From: Diplonema japonicum
Lineage: Eukaryota; Euglenozoa; Diplonemea; Diplonemida; Diplonemidae
Reading direction: 5' to 3'
DNA length: 64,000 nucleotides
NCBI GenBank assembly: GCA_964019335.1
Contig: OZ025703.1
Location: forward strand, 434,001 to 498,000
The translations under genes were made by a program, and so were the position numbers. Under the pieces are notes generated by a model. That model worked only from the letters and a program-made list of their open reading frames with translations. It did not search any database and was not told the origin of the DNA. This document shows positions 11,634 through 21,010 of this stretch, piece after piece (positions within the stretch are counted from its first letter, which is position 1; each line of letters begins with the position of its first letter).

Positions 11634-11886
11634 GTACAACCACAGGCCCCCTGGGACATGTTATATTGTTTTTTGAGGTTTTGAGGGCAGCAAGACCTTT
11701 AGCCGGGTCTGTGGGAAAAGAGCCCCCTGCCCTACCGCGAGGAACGGGTTTGCGGGACCAGGCACTCCATTTCTGAGAGGTGGTGCACAGAGTAGAAGCT
11801 CACTCCAATGTACAGGTGGTTGTACTGAGCGCCTTTTTGACTTGCGCCACCTTGACGTTAAAAGATCGACCCCCCCCCCTTTTTTT
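11634..11886 (+). ncRNA. Candidate structured RNA gene with T-run end
   Basis: A closing stem GTACAACCAC (11634-11643) pairs perfectly with GTGGTTGTAC (11816-11825). Inside it are further stems: AGGGCAG/CTGCCCT (11684-11690 with 11727-11733), nested AGACC/GGTCT (11693-11697 with 11706-11710), and CCGC/GCGG (11735-11738 with 11752-11755). Downstream is C-rich DNA and then eight or more T, as expected at a Pol III terminator. I cannot match it to SRP, RNase P, MRP, U-snRNA or tRNA motifs. The strand is chosen from the T run only. Confidence 0.3.
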
Positions 11887-12094
11887 TACGCATTTTGTTT
11901 GGTACTTCATTTTATGTTCTGTATTTTTTTTTTTTTAGGTGGTGGGGATAACATGGAAATATAAGAAGTACATCAGATGTGTTGTTCGCTGTTGACCTCC
12001 TCGTCGGTCATCACCGGTAGCGCCCGAAGACTGGAAGAACGTAACGCAGATGCTCAGGGTGACGAACAGGCAGCAAACTGCACGAGCGCAGAAT

Positions 12095-12207
12095 CTTGGT
12101 TACCCGGGACGCCCCGGCTAGGGTTGAGCACACCGCACGCATTAAGGACACGACGCGGAACGCAAAAGAAGCTACAACTCGGCCGGGGAGCGCCCCCTGT
12201 AATCAAG
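12095..12207. other. Long imperfect foldback (24/26-nt arms)
   Basis: Arms 12095-12118 and 12182-12207 are nearly complementary: CTTGGTTAC pairs with GTAATCAAG (one G-T wobble) and CCCCGGC with GCCGGGG, with a small internal mismatch zone. The loop is 63 nt. The right arm contains CCTGTAATC, superficially like the UGUAA motif of SRP Alu domains, but a T run about 60 nt downstream rules out a full SRP RNA. It may be a small RNA gene or a foldback element remnant. Confidence 0.35.
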
Positions 12208-12292
12208 TAGGTAGTTCGTGCTTCATTGCACGCTTAACGCCACCTAGTGTTGCAATCAAAGCCCCATTTTTTTTTTTTTTTTTCCTGTCCCC

Positions 12293-12349
12293 AGATAAGT
12301 AGAGACAAGGGGGACTTTCCAAAACAAGAACCTCCTTTATCTCATCTCC
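12293..12349 (+). repeat. Dispersed hairpin repeat, copy 1
   Basis: This 57-bp unit starts AGATAAGTAGAGACAAGG and ends with TTATCTCATCTC followed by T runs. It matches 62098-62152 at about 51 of 57 positions in the same orientation, 50 kb away, while flanking DNA is unrelated. The ends AGATAA/TTATCT pair, and the next block AGGGGG/CCTCCT also pairs (with one G-T). It may be a short mobile repeat or a conserved UTR/RNA motif. Confidence 0.7.
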
Positions 12350-13522
12350 TTTTTTTTTTTGTTTTTTCTTTCTTCCGTTTTTTCACAACGCCCGCCAAGA
12401 TTAGCGTTGCTCCGGGTGTCCACCCCACCATTCTTTTGTCTTGCTAAGAGTAGTGGTAACTTGTAGGTTTAACCTTCGGCGAGGGTTAACTCCTTTTATT
12501 TTTTTTTTTATTTTTCCCTTTCTTAGTGGGTGGTCGCAACACTTGCGCGTACCCACTTCATTCTGTTTATTATTATTATTTCCACCAGAGTTCTTCCTGA
12601 AGAAAAGAAACAATCCCCCCCCCCCCCCCCCCGTTCCTTTTTCTCTTATCCATAAAAGGACCGCATAAAGGAGCCACAGGGTGTGCACACATTCTTTTTC
12701 CGATCAGCCCAGGATCATTATGGTTAGAATAATAGAAGAAGAAAAAAAGGGGGGGGGGTGCGATAAACCACATTTGTAACACGATTGTAGGGCTGTAGAG
12801 GCTCTTCCAGGTATAAGAAATGCAAATGGTGAGCTTCTGTCCCCTTTTTCTTCCCCTATTTCTTTCCACTCCTGTGCAAAAGCTGACCCTTCGCAGCTTA
12901 TTCTTCTTCTTCTTTCCTTGTAAGACGGTTCTCATAAAGAGGGTTTTGTCTACGGGGAAGGGAAGAAATGCCTCAAAAGTACACCTGAAAAATGTAAATG
13001 AAAAAAAAAAAAAAAAAAAGAATAGAGGTTTTTTTTCCCACAGAAAATGATGCGGGAGGAGGGCAAAAAAAAAAAAAAAAAAAAAAAAAAGAAAAAGAAA
13101 ATGCCACTGTTTTATTTATAGAAAGAATTATTAGACGAGGGAAAGGAAAAAAAAAAATAAAGATTTTTTTTTCTCCCCCAGTAGAGTACAATTAAAAAGA
13201 GGGAAGCAACAACGGAAGAAGAATAAAAAAAAAATGATGAAAAAAGAAAAGAAAAAAAAAATCTTTTTTAAGAAATCAATAACCTTATTTCTTTTTTTTT
13301 TTATTTTTCCATCTATTATTTTGTAATTCGTCCCCCCTCCCCCTCCTCCCATTTATCCGACCCTTCCTTGACAAATAAGGAAGAGGTTTTTTTTATTTTT
13401 TATTTTTTTTTTTTTTACTGGGGTTTTCTTGATTCATTTTTTCTGTCTTGCGAAATCGCCCCGCCTTCTTTTTGCCATCAGCATATGTTGCAAGAAAAAA
13501 AAAAGAAAAAAAAAAAAAAAAA

Positions 13523-13712
13523 CGGACGAGTTGTAAGTTGTGGAAAAAGTTAATTCTCGTCCCTTTAGGACGGAGGTGGAGGGTTCTGCACACTACAACG
13601 AGAATAGTCCGTCTCGTCCGCACTATGCCACAGGGGGATAGTGCAGCCTTTGAAAACTTGGTAAAAAGAATTAGAGATCAGAAAGATTGGAGTTTCCTAG
13701 GGTTTTTTTTTT
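13523..13712 (+). ncRNA. Candidate small RNA gene (or tiny peptide gene)
   Basis: Embedded in homopolymers is a mixed-sequence island with strong stems: CGGACGAG (13523-13530) can pair with CTCGTCC (13556-13562) or CTCGTCCG (13613-13620), CGTCC/GGACG makes a 5-nt-loop hairpin at 13558-13572, and GCACTAT/ATAGTGC pair at 13620-13644. It ends at a ten-T run (13703-13712), a good Pol III terminator. The same stretch encodes a 30-codon ORF from ATG 13624 (MPQGDSAAFENLVKRI...), which reads like real protein, so a first exon or microprotein is the alternative. Confidence 0.25.
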
Positions 13713-13781
13713 GACCCCCCCGCCACCCCCCGCTCATTTTAATTTTTTTGCTGTGGAAACAAAGTTAAAAGGGGAAAATTG

Positions 13782-13821
<40 letters not shown>

Positions 13822-14207
13822 GAGAAACCAACGTCAGCCTTATTTTTTAGGGCATATACCCAAAAAGAAAAAAAAAAGGAAAAGAAAAAAAGAAAAAAAA
13901 AAACGAAGTTCCTCTTTCTTTTTAAAAAGTTTTTTTTTAAATATTTTATTCCAGAAACTTTGAAAAATTTTTTGTTGAGGGGGGAAAGAGAGTACAAGGA
14001 ATAACTTTTTTTTTTTTACGTTCCTTGCACAGAAGATCACTTCCCCCCCCCCCCCCCCCCCCTCTCTCTCTCTCTCCACGCTTTCCAAAATTTTACGGTA
14101 TTCTTGTCTTCTTTTTCACATCTTTTTTTTTTTAATATATATTTTACAGCCATGCTTTCCCCCCAAATCACAATCCATTTAAAAGGTTTCCTTTCCCCTC
14201 CTATGCA

Positions 14208-15311
14208 ATGTTAGCGGCCGTGTTATTTACATTATTCTCAGCTGCAGAGGGAGCAAGGTGCTCATGGGGGAAGAGCACCACCGGCGGCGTAACCACCGGA
14301 CGAACAGTTTCGACCAACAGTGAAACAGGCTGCCAGACAGAATGCGAGAAAGACAACTCTTGCAAGAGCATCTCCTACAAGGGCAATACGTGCACATTGC
14401 ACCCCTGCACCGCGGGTTCAGTTGGGTGCTTGAACCTCACCTCCGACGGCGAATATTTCACTTGCAACGACATCCTGGATGAATGCCTCATCCATAGAAA
14501 AACATGCCTTGCGGCGGGACAAGAATGTCGTGACACCAACCTGAAGACAAGCGGGGACTGGGAATGCCACTGTACACCGCCGGCTTCAGGTCGAGCAACT
14601 GCAAAACAAGCTTCATGTGTCCCAACCCCAGGGTGTACCTCTCATCATGTGTTCTGCAATCAGATAGGTCAGGAATGCAAGGAGACGTCGAACGATTGGA
14701 CATGCACGTGCCCTGCACCTGCCAAGGAAGGCGGGCCGCTCACCTGTGTCATCAACGAGTGCTCAGGCAACACACAGTGCGCGTTGGGAACTCAATGTCG
14801 TGACCTCAACGTCTCGCACCTGTCATTGGACGACTGGGTGTGTGTTGCTCCTAGTGCACCACCACCTCCTGTGGGTAATTGTAGTGGTTTAACGAATGCG
14901 CAATGCAGTGCGCCGTGTGTGTGGGAGAGCTCCTCAGCGGTGTGCCGTTCTGGTGATGATGGTGATGACGATGGGTTCCCGTTGGTACCCTTCGTTGTTG
15001 TCAGTACCGGTGCGTGTTTCTTGAGTGTTGGGTGTTTTATTTTCTTTCTTGAGAAAAGGCGGCCCATGCCACCGACACCTACCGACGAGCCGCTCATCAT
15101 GTTTGACACAAGAAGGACGGCAACACCCACGAAGCATAAAGTGGCGCCTGAACGCGATGCGCCTCCTTCGATGCCCCTGTCCCTGCCGATTGCTCACGCC
15201 GACGATATTCCTTGCGCTGTCCCGCCCTTGTCCAGACCTCCGAATCGTGTCTTTAAACAAGGGCATTTTACCTCATCTCCCGTTCCTCCTATTTCTCCTG
15301 TATCTACCTGA
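14208..15311 (+). CDS. Secreted/type I membrane protein, Cys-rich EGF-like
   Basis: 367 residues, single exon. Residues 1-15 form a signal peptide (MLAAVLFTLFSAAEG). The ectodomain (to about 255) is Cys-rich. Its first part, with CQTECEKDNSCKSISYKG, resembles a PAN/apple-type module. Three related EGF-like blocks follow, each with a C.....QECRDT/QECKETS...W.C.C pattern (QECRDTNLKTSGDWECHC, QECKETSNDWTCTC, TQCRDLNVS..DDWVC). An acidic spacer (DDGDDDG) leads to one membrane helix at about 257-281 followed by KRR, then a Pro-rich cytoplasmic tail. It is probably a cell-surface or flagellar-pocket receptor or adhesion protein; ligand unknown. The leader holds a long T/C tract and a TTTTACAG acceptor-like site. 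Confidence 0.8.
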   Translation: MLAAVLFTLFSAAEGARCSWGKSTTGGVTTGRTVSTNSETGCQTECEKDNSCKSISYKGNTCTLHPCTAGSVGCLNLTSDGEYFTCNDILDECLIHRKTCLAAGQECRDTNLKTSGDWECHCTPPASGRATAKQASCVPTPGCTSHHVFCNQIGQECKETSNDWTCTCPAPAKEGGPLTCVINECSGNTQCALGTQCRDLNVSHLSLDDWVCVAPSAPPPPVGNCSGLTNAQCSAPCVWESSSAVCRSGDDGDDDGFPLVPFVVVSTGACFLSVGCFIFFLEKRRPMPPTPTDEPLIMFDTRRTATPTKHKVAPERDAPPSMPLSLPIAHADDIPCAVPPLSRPPNRVFKQGHFTSSPVPPISPVST

Positions 15312-15567
15312 GCTACCCCCTGTGTGGCTCACTTTATCCGGTAGTCGGGTAGTAAGTATATGTTTTAATGTCTGACCTCCTCTTTTTCTTAAAGAATTGT
15401 TAACACCTGTGTAACACACAAAAAAAAAAAAGAAGAAAAAAAGAATAATAGGATGAACTTGGGGGGTAACTTACATCCCTTCCTTTTTTTGCTTCCTTTT
15501 TTTTTCCCCCTTACGTCTGGCCACCAGCAGAAACACTCGTATCACGTGCCTTACCACCTTCAGGAAT

Positions 15568-18500
15568 ATGTACCATGATAGGGACCGCCTGCCTCCGAAC
15601 TCTGCAGCAGCGCAAACCATGCAGGGCGCCATAGACGGGGCGGCGTGGAATGCTGTGCGAGCGCTGCACATGCTTGATGAGTTAGATGGGGTACAGAAGG
15701 CAACAAGACATGCACAGAATCATGGTGCTCCTACAGGAGGGAATTCCCCCTTGTCATATGGGAGAAGTAGGGTAAGCCCTAGGAGGGGGCCAACTATCCA
15801 AGACTATGCAGCACCTTCTAGCACTCCCGCGCATCGGGACACAGGAACAGGTGCAGCACAATTCAGCTCTGTGTCAGGGGTTCCTGCAAGCACACCAGCT
15901 AACAGGGACATGGGGACATCAGCCCAAACACCCATCGTGTCGCCTGCTGTGGTCAAAGGCAGTGATGTTATCTTGTTGGATTCAAGAGTGGTCGGGACGT
16001 TGTGTGCAAAAATAAAATGCAAGGTTCCCCCTTCCATAACACAGTACTGCGGGGGGCTTGCTGTTGGAAAGATGGTCTCGCGTGCGGGTGAGATCGCTGT
16101 CGTGGACTTCGGGAGCGACATCTTCACAGTGCCGTACCAGGCGCTCACTTCTGTGCAGAACCTGAGCTCCGTTCGCAGAAAGGCGGCACCACCACAGCGG
16201 GATACGAAAGAGATGCAAGTCTCACAACTGGTGCGCTCCTTGAAGCTCAAGGCAGATGCTCTCCGGCGGAAGGACGACGAGCTTGTATCGTCTAAGAAGG
16301 AGGTGTTCCTTCTGAAGAGGCAGCTCGACAAAGCAGGAATGGCTTCGTGGGTGCACGCACAGGTGCTTGATGAGCGTGTACTGTTCCTACCGAAAGCAGA
16401 CACAGTGATCCCAGTGGGGACAGACATCACACACCACTTGGACGAGAACGAGGGAGAAGGAGGTGAGGGCGATCCAGATGCGAACAGACGGCCGCCTTCT
16501 GTCGAGGGAACCGAAATAGTTTTAGGAGCGGAAAAGTACTGCAGCCTAGTGGTGAACGGGCAGAACATGTACGCGCACAATGCAACGGACGACATGCAAA
16601 TCGACTTCTGTTTGAAGCTCGGGCAGGAGGGTGTCCAGGGGTCGAAGCGTGTGCTGTGGTCGCCCAACGCACCTCGAACCTTTACCATCCGGATCTTCCC
16701 TGGTGAGACCCTCCCCATCGCAGAACTGAATAACGAATGGGACAGCAGGTACTCAGTGTCGTTCAGCTATGGCCCTGTGGCAGATGAACGCTTCTTAAAC
16801 AGTTTGAAGCAAGACAGAGGACAAGTGACTGGGAATGAAATGAATGTTGCGACAGGGCTCGCCACCGAGAACGGTGTGGACTACACACGAGTGAGCGCCT
16901 TGGAGCACATGATAGAACTCTGCGTGACTTACAATGCCATGTTCGTGGACATGCAATTCCCGCCCACCTCCGCGTCTCTCACGGATAAGGGAAAGCAGGT
17001 TCCTGTGTCATGGATGCGGCCGCAGCAGTTCATGAAGTCCCCGGTGCTGTTCAAGTCCAGCCCGCAGAGCGGCAACATAATCATGGGAGGTCTGGGTGAC
17101 TGCTTCTTCATTGATGCAGTGTCAGCACTTGTGGACGCCGGTGCTGGTAACGACGGGTACCTCATCAAGAGGCTGCTGACGCCCCCGCTGAACGACGCCG
17201 CGCTGCAAAAGGAGCAAAGCTTAGGCATCTACAGGATATCGCTGTGCATGAACGGGTGGTGGAACTGGCACGTTGTAGACAGCTGTCTTCCAATGGAAGA
17301 CGGACTGCACACCAAGCTTGCATACGCAAGGTGCAAGGACCCCGACGAGCTGTGGTTGGCGATACTGCAAAAGGCATACGCAAAAAGCCACGGGACCTAC
17401 CATGACATCATCCATGGCAACGTGGCACATGTGCTTGCCGATCTGTCGGGGTTTCCAACGGAGGTCATCGATTGGCAGCAGGATCACTTGTTCGACATCC
17501 TCATCCAGCACTTCAAGGAGGGGCACCCGCTGCTGCTCACCTCCACGTCGATGGACATCACTACGGTATGCATTGTTTATCCTCCACCCATAAACCTCCT
17601 GCAGACTGTGGAAGAAGTGGACCGCTTCAAGGAAGCGGGCATCATGCCTGGCAGGGTGCACGCTGTGTTGGATATTCGGTATTTCGAAGACAAGGATTTG
17701 AGCTTGATCAAGGTGCAGAACACAATAGGGGAAAGCTCTGTGTGGAACGGCGACTGGGCGAATGATGCACCTGCGTGGGGCGACGCACCTGAGGTGGCTG
17801 AGGCGTGTGACAGGACAGACGAGAAAGCGATCTGGATGAGCTTCCGCGAGTGCAGATCTTACTTCGACAACGTTGGTGCATTGCTTGTGACACATAACTG
17901 GTGGGATCTTCGGTTCAAAACAGGCTTCTACGACTCACGCCCGGCGCACTCCTTTGTATTCACTGTATTCAAGGACACAGATGCCTTGGTGTCTGTGGTG
18001 CAGTCTGATCACGAGAAGCACATTAACACACACGCAGCCATCCGCGTAGAGGTCATCGAGAGGACGGCAAAGGGGCGATGGGAGACTGTCGTCGAATCCG
18101 ACGCGAGGTTCACGCGAGGCAGGGACGTACACACGTCGTTCTTTTCATTCCGTGCTGGATGCGTCTACAGCGTCCTTCTGCACCAGTGGTCCAAGGAGGA
18201 GAATGCGTATTGCAGGAACAAGAAAGATGTTGTGCTAAGGGTGGCGACGAAAGAGCGGAACTTCGGTGTCCTAAAGGTCGTAGAAATGACGCGAGAGATG
18301 ACGGAATGCCTCCATTACGAAGGCTACCCCGGGTTCAGCCCCTCGTCAGGACAGCCTGTTTATGTCGATGCACAGGAAGATGCTGTGGACTGTGAGTCTC
18401 GGGTCATCATGCCGGAGGAGATCACATCCACCTTGCCAGCGGACGCACTGGACACTACATCACTCACAGGCAGTGCCGTGGACTCTGATGATGATGAGGG

Positions 18501-18732
18501 CATAAGTATCGTGTCGCAGGAGAGGGAGATTGCCGCCGACCCCCACGTCACCGCGTCACGCCTTAGGATGCACATCGGCACTGTGGTATGCTCTGCACTA
18601 ATATACTTCCCAAATTTCCCACAGTTGGAGAACCTGCACCCCGACGACAGAGAGCTCCTGTGCGGTATTGCCGACAACCTAGAGCGAGGGGAGGGCGCCA
18701 TGCAGAACTGGGTGGGGAAGCTGTATCGATAG
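15568..18732 (+). CDS. Large calpain-type cysteine peptidase, 1,028 residues
   Basis: Exons 15568-17565, 17605-18585 and 18625-18732 (two 39-nt stop-free introns). The N-terminal about 300 residues are low complexity plus a short charged helix. About 316-407 contain FTIRIFPGETLPIAELNNEW and resemble DUF1935, the module found with calpains in kinetoplastids. The calpain protease core follows an FVDMQFPPTSASL lead-in: Cys512 in GGLGDCFF, His685 in GRVHAV and Asn705 in VQNTIGES, so the Cys-His-Asn triad is complete. Departures from classic calpain are Phe instead of Trp after Cys, and NT for the usual NPWG. A C-terminal beta-sandwich domain follows. No EF-hands are present. The start follows TTCAG by 4 nt. 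An active or regulatory calcium-dependent cytoskeletal peptidase is likely. Confidence 0.88.
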   Translation: MYHDRDRLPPNSAAAQTMQGAIDGAAWNAVRALHMLDELDGVQKATRHAQNHGAPTGGNSPLSYGRSRVSPRRGPTIQDYAAPSSTPAHRDTGTGAAQFSSVSGVPASTPANRDMGTSAQTPIVSPAVVKGSDVILLDSRVVGTLCAKIKCKVPPSITQYCGGLAVGKMVSRAGEIAVVDFGSDIFTVPYQALTSVQNLSSVRRKAAPPQRDTKEMQVSQLVRSLKLKADALRRKDDELVSSKKEVFLLKRQLDKAGMASWVHAQVLDERVLFLPKADTVIPVGTDITHHLDENEGEGGEGDPDANRRPPSVEGTEIVLGAEKYCSLVVNGQNMYAHNATDDMQIDFCLKLGQEGVQGSKRVLWSPNAPRTFTIRIFPGETLPIAELNNEWDSRYSVSFSYGPVADERFLNSLKQDRGQVTGNEMNVATGLATENGVDYTRVSALEHMIELCVTYNAMFVDMQFPPTSASLTDKGKQVPVSWMRPQQFMKSPVLFKSSPQSGNIIMGGLGDCFFIDAVSALVDAGAGNDGYLIKRLLTPPLNDAALQKEQSLGIYRISLCMNGWWNWHVVDSCLPMEDGLHTKLAYARCKDPDELWLAILQKAYAKSHGTYHDIIHGNVAHVLADLSGFPTEVIDWQQDHLFDILIQHFKEGHPLLLTSTSMDITTVCIVYPPPINLLQTVEEVDRFKEAGIMPGRVHAVLDIRYFEDKDLSLIKVQNTIGESSVWNGDWANDAPAWGDAPEVAEACDRTDEKAIWMSFRECRSYFDNVGALLVTHNWWDLRFKTGFYDSRPAHSFVFTVFKDTDALVSVVQSDHEKHINTHAAIRVEVIERTAKGRWETVVESDARFTRGRDVHTSFFSFRAGCVYSVLLHQWSKEENAYCRNKKDVVLRVATKERNFGVLKVVEMTREMTECLHYEGYPGFSPSSGQPVYVDAQEDAVDCESRVIMPEEITSTLPADALDTTSLTGSAVDSDDDEGISIVSQEREIAADPHVTASRLRMHIGTVVCSALIYFPNFPQLENLHPDDRELLCGIADNLERGEGAMQNWVGKLYR

Positions 18733-18820
18733 AGATGTCATATTAACCAACGCTAGATAATATGTTAGACATGTAATTCAATTGCAAGCATGTTCACCTG
18801 ACTTAAGCATTACAGGAAGG

Positions 18821-20924
18821 ATGTCGGAAGAGCTGTCAGAAAGCGGGGCGCCCACCGTGTCAGGCACGGCCACTACGTCGCCTGCCGTGTCGCACTTGAC
18901 ATCGATAAGTGAGAAGCATAACTCGATGGTGCTTGGCGGGCGGACACGAAGCTACATAGAGCTTAGCGAGAGGTACCAGATGCTGGTGAAGGAGCACAGC
19001 AATGATGACAAAAGCAAGCAGATAGAATCTCTTAAACAGAGAAATGAGGTGCTAGAGCAGCAGCATGGTCAGGTCCAAGACATCGAAGAGCAGCTGTCCA
19101 AGCAATACCAAGCCAACACCGCATTGCTCGCGACCCGCGAAGACGAAAGTCGGCGTGCTTTGAAGGTGTGTTCTAAAACAAAGACTGCCCTCCGACACTC
19201 ACAGGTGCAAGAGGACCACTCGTTCTTTTCTGTCTGCCAAAGCCTCAGCAGTGCCAAGAAATCCGACGTTGACCTGCAGACAGTTAAAGTGGACATCACT
19301 AGGACCAGGGTATGCAAGACTCATCCCTCACACCCTTCAGGAATTGCTCGATGAAGCACGCCGCCGGGAAGCAGCAGCATTGCAAACAGTGCGCCAAATG
19401 GAAGCGGACCGCGAGCTGCAACAAGAAAAACTAAACGATGCAAAACGAGAAAGCCACGATCTCAGGAGGCAGGTAACGACAATGGAACGCAAGGGTGTTA
19501 CGATGGAAGGCCTGGAGAAGGTAGAGAAGCAGGAAACAGAGGCGGAAATGCGACGGCTTCGAGCACAGGTTGAGGAGATGAAAGGCGAGAAAGAACTGCT
19601 TGCGTTGGAGCGTGCAGGGCTTCTCAGAGAAAAGGAAGCGCTCCTTGAGATACAAGGTCACAACAACGAGCTGGAGAGCATCGTGCAGAGCTACAAGACA
19701 TCGCATGCGGCGATGCAGAGTGAGTTCAATCACATGCAGAAGCTTGTGGCTGAGTTGCAGCAAGAGCTGGATCAACGCAACTCACGCCTCTCCGCGTACG
19801 AGAAGGAAGACCGTCAGTTTAAGTCGGACGGCGGCCATGTGGCGGTAGGACTTAGGGAAGAAATAGCACTCCTTGAACAAAAGCTTCGTGAATCGCATGG
19901 TGACACAGAGACCCGTCTGCAGGCAGACATGGAGGCCATGCTGAATATGCAGAATGCGGCGATGGAAAGGGACAACCTGCTGCTTAAAATGCGCGAAGAC
20001 TACAAAGCGCTCCAAGCTACGAACGATGCTCTCGTGCAAGATAAAGAAATCGTCATGTCGAAATTGGTGGCTGAGAGACAAGTGTCGGAGGATCTGCGCA
20101 ACACAGGGCGCTCAAGCAAGTACGCCCTGCAGTACCCCTCTACAGGTCTCGTGTCAGCAAGCACGCAAACGGACCCTCCAATCGTGCAAGAAAAGCGCAA
20201 CTCGAGAATCAGTGACATGGGGAGCTCTGCCACTGCAATGAGTGTCGAGGAGCTGAAGAGGAACATAGCCAGTTCACAAAGCTCGCTGCTAGAACTCCAG
20301 CATGAGGCTGAAGAGAAGGCCGTCGATCTGAACGCAATGAAGAGCGTGCTGCACACGAAGCTTCACAACGCGATCGAGGAGCTGGACAGCACCATGACAC
20401 CAACCTTTGCAGTGAATGCAAGTGCTTTGGGCATAGGGTACAGCTCCCACAGCGAAAACAGATCGCCTAGGAGGTCTCCGCGCGGGGTGGGGCAGAGGTT
20501 AGGGTCACTGATGCTCAGCACCAGTTTCACTCCTGAGAAGAAGACAGCTGTGACCCCACTGGACGTCACGAAATCGTACAAGAAAACAGAGGATGACTTG
20601 CAGTCTTTGCGGCAGAAGGTTTCAAACCTTAAGCTCCTGCAACAGCAGCTGGACCAAGGTGCGAAACTCATGTCGCAGCCTGTGACTGCGCCTGTGCAAA
20701 CCCCCGCGTCCCCATACAGATCGGAAGCATCGCCTTACGCCAGCACCGCTATTGCTACGGAGGTGGTTCATTACGACCGCAGCGCTTCCCAACACCCTTC
20801 TGAGTGGTCCCCGAGATCACACGGATCACCCATACCGGCACCTCCCAACCCCATGCACAGCAGTGAACCGTCTCATGCCATCATGCAGCGGTTGCTGAGC
20901 TGTGCTTCGCACGACACACATTAG
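18821..20924 (+). CDS. Coiled-coil protein, 677 residues
   Basis: Starts at ATG 18821 (MSEELSESGAP), 5 nt after TTACAG. Exons 18821-19165, 19205-19309 and 19341-20924 join in frame. The second intron is only 31 nt; without it the reading frame ends after two dozen codons. A Ser/Thr-rich head (1-55) is followed by nearly continuous heptad-type coiled coil to about residue 500 (ELLDEARRREAAALQTVRQM is typical). The tail is disordered and Ser/Pro-rich, with many SP sites (SPRRSPRG, SEWSPRSHGSP), suggesting phosphorylation. No motor, GRIP or calponin domain is seen. A structural protein of centrosome/basal body or flagellar type is plausible, not shown. It lies 88 bp after the calpain gene. Confidence 0.75.
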
Positions 20925-21010
20925 AAAACCTTAGAGTATTAGCACCTTGTATTTCTTTTAGAAAGGCTTTTTTTTTCTCCTCATCATGTTCCTCGACAAG
21001 ACTTAAACGA

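Larger units (their letters stand above)
11594..14207. other. 2.6-kb gene-free region with hairpins and homopolymers
   Basis: This is the longest stretch without a protein gene. Between 12,600 and 14,100 it is dominated by A, T and C runs (for example 13,780-13,815 A, 14,043-14,062 C). Between 11,630 and 12,490 and again at 13,520-13,712 the base composition is mixed, and inverted repeats fold into hairpins followed by T runs. These parts are listed separately as possible RNA genes or elements. Smaller hairpins include AGTGGGT/ACCCACT near 12,526-12,555 and a GGTTTAACC...GGGTTAACT stem with a TTCGG loop near 12,466-12,491, the latter followed by T-rich DNA. No protein domain is recognised in any frame. 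Confidence 0.6.

Noticed and set aside
12182-12260. SRP RNA Alu-domain likeness (GCCGGGG...CCTGTAATC)
   Set aside because: A T run ends the unit after about 80 nt and no domain IV motif follows; the likeness is short.
12395-12430. U6 snRNA-like AGATTAGC
   Set aside because: No ACAGAGA box upstream and no U6 stem-loop or spacing; an 8-nt match is expected by chance.
12998-13553. Lys- or Phe-rich ORFs in the spacer
   Set aside because: They are translated from A and T runs.
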